The notes under the pieces were generated by a model. That model was not told where the DNA came from. It searched no databases and was given only the letters and a program-made list of their open reading frames with translations. The position numbers and the translations under genes were made by a program. From Membranipora membranacea (lineage: Eukaryota; Bryozoa; Gymnolaemata; Cheilostomatida; Membraniporidae), in the NCBI GenBank assembly GCA_914767715.1, contig OU612075.1:10788001-10852000 (forward strand): a stretch of 64,000 bases of DNA, in the 5' to 3' direction. This document shows, piece after piece, positions 45,886 through 59,082 of the stretch (its first letter is position 1; every line of letters starts with the position of its first letter).

Positions 45886-48800
45886 ATGGCTACAGCGGCA
45901 AGGCTTACGGAACCAAGACCTTTGGAATATATAAAGATAACAGTAACCAGAGATACAGCCTGTGGATTCTGTGGTCTGACATTATATGAGATACAGGAAC
46001 CAAGAGCTCTACCCTGTGGTCACACTCAATGTACTGAGTGTATCCATGTCAACTATCAGAATAAGGAGATAGAGTGCAAAGTCTGCAGGTAAGGCCATTA
46101 GAGTCATAACCTCCAAAATAAGTTTTGTGGTGCCAAGGTGCTTGTTTGTTATTTGATATTGTCATCGCTAGGCATAACAATATCCTTCACTTAGAGCAGG
46201 TTTTGTTGCAGACACATTGCACAGAGGAAGTCCAGCAAATGATCCTCACCCAACAGCATCTAACGTCCAAGGGAATTATATATTTATAGGGAAACCTTCA
46301 AAGATGTAAACATCAGAGCACTACCAACAATTCCTGAACACCTTGTACAGGAAGCGCTGGCTGATACAGAGTTAGGATTACCGTCAGCAGGAAGAGAATG
46401 TAATCGATGTGAGGATGGGAAAGTGAAGGCTGTGGTCTGCTGTGCCGACTGTAAGAAAAGGTTCTGTCACCAACATGCTGAGGTAGGAACCCATCACCCT
46501 CAACTCAGTATAGAAATATGTAGATTTTTTTCTGAAACTCATAAAAACAACTACGATACCTGACAACAGTTACCTAGCTGGGTCGCCAAATGGATAAATC
46601 ATATAAACAAATCTTCTTCTGAATACAAATTTTCAATCTGTATATCATTCTGAGTTAAAAAGTATTACATACCTGAACAAAGTAATTTCATAATTCTCGA
46701 TGACTTAGGTAGTATACTGTACTATTTATACAGGACCACTTGTTCCATTGTGGCGATCATGCACTTCTGCCGATAGAAGACAACCTGACACCAGAAAGAT
46801 ACGAGGTAGAAAGATGTAAGACTCACAAGAAGCATGTCCTTGATGAGATTTGTAAGAACTGTATGAAGCAGTTCTGTAAGAGGTGTGATTCCAAGGTAGC
46901 ATGTTCAGCCTTAAATCAGAGGAGTTATTGGGCTGCAGCCCTTAATCAAGGTTGGTGTAGAATGAGTCCATGAGTTAATTGCAGAGTAAAAGGAAGAGAC
47001 AACGGAAAACAGTATTGGTAAATTTGAAAATAACTACTTGAGAGAAACCATCACTTTGATTACAGAGACCAGGTTAAATTCACTGGCCATTTTTGGTCAG
47101 GCTATTTTTTGATTTAATGAAGAGCCACTATCCGAGCAAAAGTTTCAGATTTTTTTTATTATGTATCAGTCTAATAGGATAACCAAATAGGAAAATAGTA
47201 GAGATATTTAATCTTGGAGTACAAGGTTCAATGCCAGATCCTTATCAGCAAAATTTAAAATATGGAGATAGGGTTCGTTTGAACACCCAAAGTGCAATGA
47301 AAATATCCGGGGAATAAACCTCTGGAAATAATAACTGTCCTTTCTGTTGTTCTTGTAATTTAAGGCATGTGCCATGAAATTGTCCCACTCAAAGTTGTGA
47401 CCAAAGAAATGAGGGAGAAACTACGACAGCTGTCTCAGAATATTATAGACAAAATAAAAAGATGTAGAGACATTGAAAAGTCAGGCTGGAGGCGTCTAGC
47501 TGAACTGGAAACTCGTATAGATAACATTTATAATCAGATAGATGAAAGGGCTGAAAATCTGGTTAGTTGTTTTTTGATGCAAAGAAGTATATTGGAATTC
47601 GTCTTTGCATGATACAAGAGCAAGCAACTCTCTCATATTATAAGAGATGCTTTGAGACTAGGTTTATTAATCATTGTATGTAGCTCATGCGTTTGGTCAT
47701 CAGAGCAACAATGGTGTTTATCCTAGATAAATATGATCCAAGAGGGTGTTGTCAATATGGCTTGAAAATTGAACAACCCTGAGTTTAGTAGATCATTTTC
47801 GATCCAATTTGCCGGCATTCCAGTTGTTCGTACTCTTCAGGTGAGCTGCCAAGCTTTTGCCAGCAACCCAAAATCCGATGAAGGCAAATTGGATCATTTT
47901 GATCTAGAGTATATTGGTAAAATTACACTACATTGTCTATTGATTTCTTTATACATATTTTGGTTTCTATCACCGACTACAGATTCAGCAAATCAAAAGA
48001 GAAGCTGAGGACCTGAAAATAGAATTTAAAGACCATCTTAACAAGTCGACAGAAATGGTAGGCGAGTTTTCTGAGGAAATGCTGCTGAACACCACAGTTC
48101 TGGATGACCTGTATATCTATGGAACTCATTTAGCAGACAGAAGAGCAGACGAGCAGCTACTGGAAGAGTTTGATGAGGTATCTTCAAACCTAACACAAGC
48201 AAATGACAACATGGAGTATGAGACAAAGGTTGCCCTCAAAACACCCTATCTGCATACAGGTAATAAGTCTGCATACAGGTATATTATATATTATTATAAT
48301 GGAGTTGACTAATATATATTTATATGTATATATATGTATATACTCATATCTGCACATGCGGGGCAATGACCACAATGACCAAGGGGTAAATAACCGAAAC
48401 GAAGAAAATATTAGATGGCATAAAGCGATAGAGCTGGATTAATGGATTAAACTGATATTATGTTCCTTCCTGTTTCAGTGTTTGGGTCTAAATCCTTTAG
48501 GAGTAAGAGGTAGCTCAGTTGGTGAGAGCGCCGTCTTCAACACGCAAGTGATGAAGGTCGTGGGTTCGAATCCTACTCCTGGGGTTAGGATGGCCCCCAG
48601 GTGTGCTCCAACCTGCTTGTAGACTGAAAACAAAAATGGCGCAGCCTTGCCATTAAGGCAAAAAGTATTTCGCCACCCATGCTTCGGGATGTGGCGTGTG
48701 ATATGTCATCCGAATTTAATCAACCATTCAAACAACATTTAGGAATATGTAGCCATGGCCAGGGAAATTGGAACCAGTTTGTGAAAAAAGTTAGAACTAG

Positions 48801-49936
48801 AAACTAAAAGTACAAATGGATTGTAGCACGCTGTCCACATGTGACTGTAGGGATAAGCTTACACATGTCTATGATGATAGTAGTCAAAAACTATCTAATC
48901 ACCAGTTTGATTGTTATTTTCCAGGTCCAGGCTCAGTGAATTTGAATGGAGAAATGGGATTCCTACCAACAGCAATAACACATGTGAAACAAGAGAAAAC
49001 AGGTGATGACAGCTTTGGGGTTAGCTGGACGCACAACGACAGAATACTTTGCACCACAAAAGTCGGCCTTGAGATTAGAGACCCTGTTGACTTGAAACTA
49101 CAGAAGCAATCCCTAGATAATAACCACATGTATATCTCAGCTATTCTTTGTGGAAGCAAACTGTTCATAAAGGGCGTTTCATCTGAATCAGATAAACACA
49201 TAACCTTTTCCGGATCGCTTGAGCAGCCTACTGGTTCTATATTACACAGTGAAGTCTTTGTTGGACCATCCCTTTCTACCCGAGTGTCAGCAAACAAAAA
49301 CCATGTAGCAATCATGGACATCGCCAAAAACATTTTACAACTCTTTTCAACTATTGATGAAGAGCACCAGTTTGACATTCAGCTGCCAGAAGGACAGCTT
49401 CCATTTGCAGTTCATCTCACATCTGATGCAGCACTAGTGACTTTCTCTCTAGCAGGGAAGCTGAGTAAATATGCTCTGTTGCCATCACCAGACCCAATCT
49501 GGACATATGAAGGACTGGAGGAACCTACAGGAGTAACAACAGATGAGTCAGGCTTCATCTATGTAGCAAGTTTGGATGAGCCCAGAATCTACATCATCTC
49601 AGCTGAAGGTAAGTATTATTAGCAACCCAGACAGCGTTAATTTAGTTTTACTTGATTATTTTATTTGAATATATTTAGAGGTCAAATCTTAAATTTGGAT
49701 GTGGCCTAATATGAATTCATTTGAAATGTTTAAGCACCACTTTAGTTTGTAACTCAAAAATATCACTATACAAAGTTTGGTTACCATTTGTAGGTGAGAA
49801 GATAAGAGAGCTGACTCACAAGAAGCTACAGGAGTGTCTAGATGATGATTCCTGGATCTCAGATATTGCTGTGAGAGATGGGAAGATGGTGTTAGCTTGT
49901 AAACAAGAGGGTGTCATGCTCTTCAATATGAGCTAG
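45886..49936 (+). CDS. TRIM unit F: RING, B-boxes, coiled coil, NHL-like propeller (intact)
   Basis: Predicted E3 ubiquitin ligase of 637 aa. Exons: 45886-46088, 46290-46482, 46734-46950, 47365-47561, 47983-48259, 48925-49608, 49794-49936, with all phases consistent and no stop. The start is MATAARLTEPRPLEY. The RING is CGFC...CGHTQCTEC...CKVC. B-box 1 is complete. B-box 2 is the K type (CKNCMKQFCKRC), followed by a repeated ACSALNQ/AAALNQ stretch at the exon end. Coiled-coil exon 4 begins GMCHEIVPL. The propeller is the SAEG type (SLDEPRIYIISAEG). The leader resembles that of E, while exons 3-4 and the tail resemble C, so the gene is a mosaic. An LTR-like sequence lies upstream. The target and expression are unknown. 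Confidence 0.88.
47788..47908. mobile_element. MITE, TGATC-type family, in intron 4 of F
   Basis: Arms TAGATCATTTTCGATCCAAT and ATTGGATCATTTTGATCTA. Same site and structure as the copy in C at 21522. Confidence 0.7.
48506..48737 (+). mobile_element. SINE family 1, intron 5 of F
   Basis: tRNA-like head AGAGGTAGCTCAGTTGG with GTCGTGGGTTCGAATCC. Slightly shorter than the copies in E and G after the box B. Flanked by TTTAGGAGTA and TTTAGGAATATGTAG. Confidence 0.75.
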
Positions 49937-52900
49937 TTAAAGAGATCAACTGATACAGACTGTCAACAGCGCCAGCACTTGTTTATCCACCGATATGTCA
50001 ACAACAACTCAAAATTGATGACCCAGGAAAAAAGTTTTGTGTGAATGAGATCGTGTGATTAGCAAGCTAGAAGTGCTGTTCACAAATTGACAACCATTTT
50101 GACATGAACTACTTCATATACTCAATATTTCCGAGCAATCACTTTAACAAATATTCTCTTGTCTGTTTTAGATGAAGTGATGGGTAGGTGTGATGCATGA
50201 TAAAAGCCCTCACTCCCTCCACATCCGATAATAATATAATATATATTTTCAACCCCAAGTTAATTCAAAATTGTGTTTCGCATGAATAAATTTTAGGGCA
50301 ATCAACGTAACGTATATTTCAACCAGCGTGAATCAGTTACAGCTTAGACATTCGCCCAATCTGATCACCGCACACTATCCTGTCAGATAGACATTGAATG
50401 TGTGGTATTGAAAAAAAAGGATTTGTAAATTTTGTGTGAGTTATGTTAGTGAGAGTAGGGTTTGGCCAATCACTCAGCTATGATGTGGCAAGATTATATA
50501 TCACTTCTAATTCGGTCATCGAAATAAATGTCTTGATTCAATTGTTGAATAGTTTTTAGAGATGAAATGGTAACATATATACATAGCCTACCTTGATCCT
50601 CGCCTTGGAAGCAGAGTCTGATACGCTTTTCTTCACTTAGTTGGTCAAAGTTTGTTCGTGAAAGATTTTGCCGGCATCATAAACTCATTTAATCAGGCTC
50701 ATTATATCTGAATGTAGGATGCACACTTTCAAAGATGATGAGAATACTTCGTAGGGTGAACAGATACTTCAACTTTGGCATATTGCTCCTCACTGTGTTT
50801 GAAATAGTAAATAAGATGTGTCCATTAAATTTCATCCTAAATATTCAATCTTTAATGCTGGGACGTCATAAATTGGTTCACAAATTTTATTGCTGTGAAA
50901 ACAACACTTCCATTCTCTTCTGCCGGCCTATGTCAGAGTGCAGTAGTTTGTTTCAAACGTTAATGTTGTGGGTCGGTGGTAGTCAGCTTACGCTGTCCCT
51001 AAGACCAAATTGCAGCACTGTCCAAAAATCCGATCACTACGTAAAATAATTTTGGCTTTTTGCCATAATCAAACAAGCAGAATATTGAATTGTCAGCTCA
51101 TATGCGTGTGTTGAATCATAATCGCCAATGTTTCAAACATAAAAAGCAGATTGTTGAGCTGGTAAACTCTGCATTACTGCACATTTAGCAATGAAAGTTG
51201 CAAACTTGATGAGAAGCAAGTTTTCCTACATATATGTCAAGATTTTGACAATTTTCTAGCTCATAATTGACTCAACACCAATGATAACACCTTTCTTAAC
51301 ACGATCCATTAACACCACAACAACTAAATTAATGTCTTAGTAGTCAGTCCATCAAGCTTGTGAACCATATTGTCTAGGTTTATTATTAAGTCTATGGACT
51401 GACCATGTATTTGCTATTTAGCAGTTGTCTTACCAACATCAATGTAGGCACAACTCTTACTCATATAACATTCGAGGCCATTTTGGTTGTTATAGGTTCT
51501 CTAGCTGCCTATTGACTTGATCATTGCTGCCCTTACTCGACATTGTTATATATCAGCCCAGACCTTCCATCGAATATTTATCACCACTAAAATAGATGTC
51601 CTGATAAAAGTATCAATATCACATTTTGAACGCATTTACAATAAAAAACATTGATGAGAGGAGTTGAGACAAAGCTAGTTCTAACCTGCCGGTCTGTTAC
51701 CAATTCGAGCAAAGGAAAGTCGGCGAATTAAATGCAGCAGACAAGAAGCAACATATATTGTCATATTGTTGGTCGGATTTATAAACTAATATTAATAAAG
51801 AGGAAACTCCATCTTGCCTTTTATTATATCAAAGTTGGTATGGGTTTAATCGCATATCAACAATAATAAATAGGAGAGACAATCCATATAAGTGCCACAC
51901 TAATTCTAGGAATTAAAATCGTCTGCTCTTTGTTACAGAAGATATTAGACTGATTAGGTGACTAAATCAGTACAGCTGGCTGCTTTTCACCAGTATTTTT
52001 TTTGTTGATGCTCTATTTTCTTCACCCATGTTGTCCCTACTAATGTTGTCTGTTGGAACGACGGATGAGAGAACAAAACTTAAACGGTCATCACTCCTTC
52101 TTATGGTGAGATAGATCTGGTAGTGTTGGGTCAAGAAGCACACACGATGAGTTGGACATTAATTTATTGATGTGATTACCTTTAATCACAACCTCAGCTT
52201 AACCAATTGCTGGTAAGAAATATTTCGAACGCCTATTGCAATTGTGACATGGACCAATAGTAGTTATTATAAAGATAACCTCACTATCAAAAGTGGCGTT
52301 AAATATTATGAACAGATATAGCGTAAGTAATCGGGATAGGAACCTAATAAGATAAATAAACAAAAGTTATGGAGTGGCACTAAATATGTAAATACCTTTT
52401 GCTATTGAAAATATACCAGGCTCTTAGTTTATAATGCTTTAATGTGGAAGTAGGATTTCCAGCAGGATTTCCATCCAACTACAGGTCAAGTGTTATAGAA
52501 TATAAAATTGACTCTGGGGAGACTTTGAATTAAAAACAGGCTATCGTTCAGTTATTTATTAAATTTTCGGACCCTTCATCAATTGTGTGAACGATTCAGG
52601 TAGGTATGTGCCTAATGTAAAAAATTAAAGATCGAGAGTTTTCAGCAATGAGATAGGAAGAATTTTAGCCAAAAGCTTTGCACAATAATATGAGTTACCC
52701 AAGGCTTAGTTCCTTTTAAACTCAATTACTTTACACTGAGTGGTATATAATGCTGCTATGAGATAAGCAGCATGGTAAAACTATTGCATATGTTAAACCT
52801 CTTATCTTATCTTACTTGGTACACCAAATTTTAGCCGAGCATTGCGTGTTCTGCTTCCCACCTAAACAGTTTCATTTTTCTGGGTGAGTAAACCCTAAGC

Positions 52901-53068
52901 GAGTGATTCTTAACTTTGTCATGATTTTGTATGTCATTAGAATGCTTAACATGATCCATGTAGGTCACCAATACAAATGTGGGTGTTAACCTAATAATCT
53001 GAGAGATCTCAGGACGTAACACTATATATGAAAGCAGCAAGGTAATGAGAGCTTGCAGGAGTCTGGAA
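49937..53068. other. Spacer F-G (type 2), noncoding
   Basis: Near-identical to 23403-26540 after C. No gene, SINE or exon-7 relic seen. It ends where the upstream block shared by B, C and H begins (about 53069). Confidence 0.6.
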
Positions 53069-53603
53069 TTCGGAATCTAAATATACTATTGTGAGGGCTT
53101 CATGAAAATTTGTACAGAGAAAATGGATGGCTTTGAGGAATTAATTTTGTAATTGGTGATCTGAATTATTTCTGCAAATAAAATCTTTGAAAAGATTTCT
53201 GAGGTGCAAAGCATACCTTAAATTTACTTTGGTTCCTAACAAGCTTATGTTCGGAGCATATTTATTAACACAGAAGGGGAATGAGGTTATAATCCACCAC
53301 TAGATATTCACGCTAGTGATTTAGCACAACATTAGACCAGTTTGGTTCGGCAGCCAGTTGACAATCGAAGTGTTTCCGCACCAAAGAGGTGAGTGGCGTA
53401 GCCTATGAATTTTGTTAGAGAATACCTACCTAACTCATATACCAGCATAACAAGGTTTTTATTTGACATTGTCATCACTAGGCATGACAATATCCAATTC
53501 ATTTAGAGTAGGTTTTGTTGCAGATGCATTGCACAGATTAAAGTTAGCAATAATGATCCTCTCACAACAGCATCTTAAGTCTAAGCGAATAATATATTTA
53601 TAG
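53069..53603 (+). promoter_or_regulatory. Upstream block and leader exon of G, with RING exon deleted
   Basis: The block runs as upstream of H up to the leader donor (CCAAAGAG|gtgagt at 53388). At about 53450 it then jumps from ACTCATATACCAGCATAACA into GGTTTTTATTTGACATTG, which lies in intron 1 of H (about 62187). About 450 bp containing the acceptor and the whole RING exon are missing. Confidence 0.7.
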
Positions 53604-54725
53604 GGAAACCTTCAAAGATATAGACATCAGAGCACTACCCACAATTCCTGAGCACTTTGTACAGGACGCGTTGGCCGATACAGAGTTGGGATTACCATCA
53701 GCAGGAAGAGAATGTAATCGATGTGAGGATGAGAAAGTGAAGGCTGTGGTCTGTTGTGCTGACTGTAAGAAAAGGTTCTGTCACCAACATGCTGAGGTAG
53801 GGACCAATCAACTGCAAGTCAGTATAGAAATATGTACGAATTTGTTTGTCTTGTGAAACTCATAAATACAACTACAATACCCGACACTCGTTGCTTAGTT
53901 GGGTAGCCTAATGGATAAGTTGAATTTCTATACCGGAATATGAATTTTCATCCTGGTTCTGGTTCTGAGTTTAAAATAATCACATACCTGAACAAATTTA
54001 TTATATAATACCTTACAATTATTATTAAGTATAAGTTAAGTATAAGTATTATGTATTTATTTATACAGGAGCACTTGTTCCATGTCAGCGATCATGTACT
54101 TCTGCCAATAGAAGACAACCTGACTGAAGAAAGATACGAGATATAAAGATGTCAAAATCACAAAAAGTTTGTGCTTGATGAGATTTGCAGGCATTGCAAA
54201 GAGCAGTTTTGTAGCAGATGTGACATTAGGGGAAGATGTATTGCTTTAAACGCAGAGAGAGATGAAAGTGAGTTTGCTAAGCAAGGTTGATAAGGAACTA
54301 GTAGAAGTTGATTGTTACCGGTCCTGTTTGATTGATTGATGGTTAGTTTTGAGTAGACGCTAGGCCTGGTTATAGGCAATAATGAAGAGACACTAACGCC
54401 TTTACAGCTTCAGTTTTCTGTTTCTGGTAATAAAGTCCCGTGAAGAAATAAAAACCATCAGAAACAACGCTGTAATTTGAGTTGTTACATGCTTTTCATT
54501 TTAGGCCAAGGTCATGAGGTTGTCCCACTTAAAGATGTGACCGAAGGAATGAGGGAGAAACTTCGAAAGCTGTCTCAGAATACTTTCGACAAAATAAAAA
54601 GATGTAGAGACATTGAAAAGTCTGGCTGGAGGCGTCTAGCTGATCTCGAAGCTCATACCGAGAACATCCATCAGGAGATTGATGAAATGGCTGAAAACAT
54701 GGTGTGTTTTATTTTTATGCCTGAT

Positions 54726-54861
54726 ACTAGTCTTAGTGCTCAGACGGCTCCAATATGGGTTAGTGGCACAACATTATCAACCACCCATTTCCACGGTGAA
54801 AATGGGTGGTTGATAATGTAATGCCACTACTTCGCATTGAAGTCTGAGAACTTAGACTAGT
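54726..54861. repeat. 136-bp intron-4 hairpin (G)
   Basis: Full-length copy with ACTAGTCT and AGACTAGT ends; the stem ATTATCAACCACCCATTT is fully matched by the right arm. Confidence 0.75.
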
Positions 54862-55497
54862 CTGAAACATAAAGATATTACTTGGAAAGTTGTCATGTCA
54901 TATCTTGGAAGACAATCCTTTCCATTAGTAAATAATTGAAGACTATCGATTTATGCAGTTCGGACAAACCTTGGCCTGTTGTCAATTGAACAATGAAACA
55001 ATCACAGATCTCAAAATTGTTTAATCATGGTTTTTAATTCTAAATGCAATTCGAGATGATTGTCAATGTCTATATGAAGGTTGCAAGAGCAGCTTTGACT
55101 TTAAGGCTTTAAAAAAGCTTGAGTCGATGGGTGTCTAATTGCCATTACAATTTCTTCAACCATTGGCAGATTCAGCGAATCAGAAGAGAAGCAGAAGACC
55201 TGAAGACAGAATTTACAGACCATCTCAGTGAGTTAACTGAGAAAGTATGCAAGTTTTCTGAGGAGATGCTGCTGAACACCACAGTTCTAGATGACCTGTA
55301 TATCCACGGTTCTCATCTAGCAGATAGAAGAGCAGACCAGCAGCTTCTAGAAGAGTTTGATGAGGTGTCTTCAAACCTTACACAAACAAATGACAACATG
55401 GAGTATGAGACAAAGGTTGCCCTCAAAACACCTTATCTGCATACAGGTAATAAGTTTGCATACAGGTATATTATATATTATTATAATGGAGTTGACT

Positions 55498-55524
55498 AAT
55501 ATATATATATATATATATGTATAT
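55498..55524. repeat. TA microsatellite in intron 5 of G
   Basis: (TA)n run following the exon 5 region. Length varies between units (shorter in B, C and F), as expected for slippage. Confidence 0.8.
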
Positions 55525-55688
55525 GCTAATACCTGCACATACGGGGCAATGACCACAATGACCAAGGGGTAAATAACCGAAACGAAGGAAATATTAGATG
55601 GCATAAAGCGATAGAGCTGGATTAATGGATTAAACTGATATTATGTTCCTTCCTGTTTTAGTGTTTGGGTCTAGATCCTTTAGGAGTA

Positions 55689-55943
55689 GGAGGTAGCTCA
55701 GTTGGTTAGAGCGCCGTCTTCAACATGAAGATGATGAAGGTCGTGGGTTCGAATCCCACTGCAGTCTTTTGACTACTGGGGTTAGGTTGGCCCCAAGGTG
55801 TGCTCCGACCTGCCTGCTGACTGAGAACAAAAATGGCGCAGACATTGCAGCCTTGCCATTAAGGCAAAAAAATATTTCCCCGCCCATCCTTCGGGATGTG
55901 GGTGTGATATGACATCCGAATTTAATCAACCTTTTAATCAACA
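55689..55943 (+). mobile_element. SINE family 1, intron 5 of G
   Basis: Head GGAGGTAGCTCAGTTGG, box B region GTGGGTTCGAATCCCAC. Almost identical to the E copy. Flanks TTTAGGAGTAG and TTTAGGAATATGTAG. Confidence 0.8.
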
Positions 55944-57467
55944 TTTAGGAATATGTAGACATGACCAGGGAAATTGGAACCAGTTTGTGAACAAAGTTAG
56001 AACTAGAAACTAAAAGTACAAATGGATAGTAGCACGCTGTCCACATGTGACTGTAGGGATAAGCTTACACATGTTTATAATGATAGTAGTCGAAAACTTT
56101 TTAATCACCAGTTTGATTGTTATTTTCCAGGTCCAGGCTCAGTGAATTTGAATGGAGAAATGGGATTCCTACCAACAGCCATAACACATGTAAAGCAAGA
56201 GAAAACATGTGATGGCTGCTTTGGGGTTAGCTGGACGCACGACAACAGAATACTTTGCACCACAAGAGTCGGCCTTGAGATTAGAGACCCTGTTGACTTG
56301 AAACTACAGAAGCAACACCTAAATAATAACTACAGATATTCCTCTGCTACTCTTTGTGGAAGCAAACTGTTTATAACGGGCTTTTCATCTGACTTTAAGA
56401 AACACACAACCTTTTCCGGATCACTCGAGCAACCTACTCGTTCTATATTCCACAGTCAAGTCACTGTTAGACCAGTCCCTCCTACCCGAGTGGCAGTAAA
56501 CAAAGACCATTTAGTGATCATTGACCACGCCAATAACCTTTTAAAATTCTTTTCAACTATTAAAGAAGAGCACCGGTTTGACATTCAGCTGCCAGAAGGA
56601 CTTCTCCCACATAGACTTCATCTCACATCTGATGCAGCACTAGTGACTTTCTATGGAGAAGGGAAGCTGAGAAAATATGCTCTGTCACCATCACCAGACC
56701 CAATCTGGACATGTGAGGGGCTGGAGGTGCCTTCAGGAGTAACAACAGATGAGTCAGGTTGCATCTATGTAGCTTATCTGCATGACCCCATAATCAATAT
56801 CTTCTCCCCGGAAGGTCAGTATTTATTGACAACCCAAGCTTTGTTTAACCTGCTCCGTTATGGACTTGTTTGGGTCTTAAATTTGGTTGTAGCCTACTAT
56901 GAGGGCCGATAGGCCTTTGTGATGATTGGACTTGGGAGAACTTTTTGGCCCAGTATAAAGCACGACAATGTTTGATTTTTGTTAAATTTGTGTGTAAAAA
57001 TATCTCCTAAACCTCACTATACCTAGTGTGGTTACTGTATGTAGGTGAGAAGATAAAAGAACTGACTCATGAGAAGCTGCAGGAGTTTATAGATAGAAAA
57101 GCTAGGATCCTAGATATAGCTGTGAGAGATGGGAAGATGGTGTTAGCTTGTCAAAATGAGGGTGTTATGCTCTTCAATATGAGTTAGTTATGAGATAAAC
57201 TAGACACTAGCTTTCAGCAGCGCTAGCACTTGATTATTCACTGATATGTCAACAACTACTCAATACTATGGAGCCGGGAACCAATGTTGTGTGATGAGTT
57301 AGTGTGATACGCTACTCCAACAATGTTGTGTACAAAGTGGCAACCATTTTGACGTGAAATACTTCACATACCCAATATTTCCTTGCAATCAATTAGGCAA
57401 ATATTCTCTGATGATATTTATGATGATGTCCCCCTCCCCTCTTCACATTACATTATAATATAGAACA

Positions 57468-57794
57468 GGAGTCAGGAGCAGTCTGATGGTTAAGGATGCG
57501 GACTTGTGATCTGTGAGGTCCAGGTTCAATTCCCGGCGCCGGCAGTCATTTCTGATTCGGTATTCGTAGGCCATTTATCCTAGCCAGGTCCTTGAGGAAG
57601 GGGACTAAAAATATCGGAGGTCCACTGTTTGCTTGCGCACCCCATATACAGCAAAAAGATCCCCCTCTGCCACTTCGACAAAAATAGTTTTGACGAATTC
57701 CGGCGGGCATTGGTATAGGGGGCAGCTTGAGTACCATGGGTCCCTGTACCTGTACTGTAGAGGAGTTACATTCTCCACAAAGATGACCTAGACT
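57468..57794 (+). mobile_element. SINE family 2, after G
   Basis: Same element as at 31410 and 38898, with TAATATAGAACA at 57456-57467 and 57795-57806. Confidence 0.8.
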
Positions 57795-58992
57795 TAATAT
57801 AGAACATACTTTTTATTTTACCCCATTAGAATTCAAACATGTTTATCGTATGCATATAATTTGAGGGCAATCAAACTTAGGCATATTTCGCACCACTTGA
57901 AGTATTTAAAAAATTTTGTGAGTTTAGTTTGTGAGAGTACAATTTCGGCTAGACACTTAGCTATGAAACGACAAGACTATATTCAACCCCAATTCAGCCC
58001 TCATAATAAATGTATAATTTACAATAATGTATTACTCGTCTCAATCATTTGTTGATAGTATTTTAGTGATGAAATGGCAACATTAATACATAGCCTACCT
58101 TGATCCTCGCCTTGGAAGCAGAGTCTGATACGCTTTGCTTCACTTAGTTGGTCAAAGTTTGTATAGTTCGGCAAATGATCGCCACAGTTACCAGCTAGAT
58201 CTACTACAATTTAGTTATGTTACCTGTGATGATGTTTTAAAACTAGTAGGCTTTCACAAATATATGCAAAGCTAGCAAGATTTGTTTTTGAGTTGCATTA
58301 AGCTATGATTTTTATCAGCCCATCAGGAAAGCCTTCATTGTTCATTCGAAGTCCATTAATAAAAACAAGTATTGGCTATGAGTTTAGCTATGTCCCAGCA
58401 AAGTTGCAAAAAGTAAGAGCGCATATGAGTTGATCCCGGCCTTTCAAATGACAACATTACTTAGCTTGAAATCTAAAATCATAGGAGTTATTTACAATTG
58501 TTGTCACCAATTTGTAGCACTGTCCAAAAATCCCATCCCCGTTGTAAAGGAATTTAGGCTTTCCACCACAAAGAAACAAGCAAAATGTTGAGTTGTCAGC
58601 ATAGATGCATGTAAGTAATTGCTATCACCGATGGTTCAAAGACAACATACAAATTCTTTAGCCAGTTACCTCTGCCTTACTGCAAATTTAGCATTGAACC
58701 TTCTGAACCCGATAATGAACGAGCTTATGTACATATATGTAAAGAGTTTTGCAAATTTCATAATCAAGTCGAAGAAGATCAACTTTCAAAAATGATGCAA
58801 ATCAATGAAAACACCTTTGCGTCAATAGTGTAGCGTCAGCCACATCAGTAAGTGCCTCATTTCTTGTGGTCCATATGGTGTATTGGTGTTTTAAGTCTAT
58901 TTGACTGACCATGTATTGACTCTATAGGAGTTGTCTTAACAACATCAATGTGGGCACAACTCTTATCCACATAACATTCTGCCTATTTATTT

Positions 58993-59082
58993 CGATAAAG
59001 GAGCTTGGATCTCAGATATTGCTGTAATTGTAACTGTTAGCAATTGTGAGAAATGGGTTGTCATGCTCTTCAATATGAGCCA
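58993..59082 (+). pseudogene. Relic of the terminal TRIM exon
   Basis: Reads AWISDIAVI, then a disrupted stretch where GAGATGGGAAGATGG is replaced by TTGTAACTG, then VVMLFNMSQ. More decayed than the relics after D and E. Confidence 0.65.

Larger units (their letters stand above)
53604..57187 (+). pseudogene. TRIM unit G, RING exon lost and B-box 2 nonsense
   Basis: Exons 2-7 are present: 53604-53796, 54069-54285, 54505-54701, 55170-55446, 56131-56814, 57045-57187, with normal splice sites. Exon 1 is deleted. In exon 3 TAA at 54144-54146 (GAGATATAA where E and H have GAGATAAAA) ends the frame before the B-box 2 ligands. Without a RING it could not act as a ligase even if read through. Exons 4-7 are open, and the propeller is protein-identical to that of E (SPEG type). 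A transcript starting at the leader exon might splice to exon 2, but no in-frame ATG precedes the stop. Confidence 0.85.

Noticed and set aside
48914-49378. 154-codon minus-strand open frame
   Set aside because: Antisense of the F propeller exon; its paralogues do not keep it open at this length.
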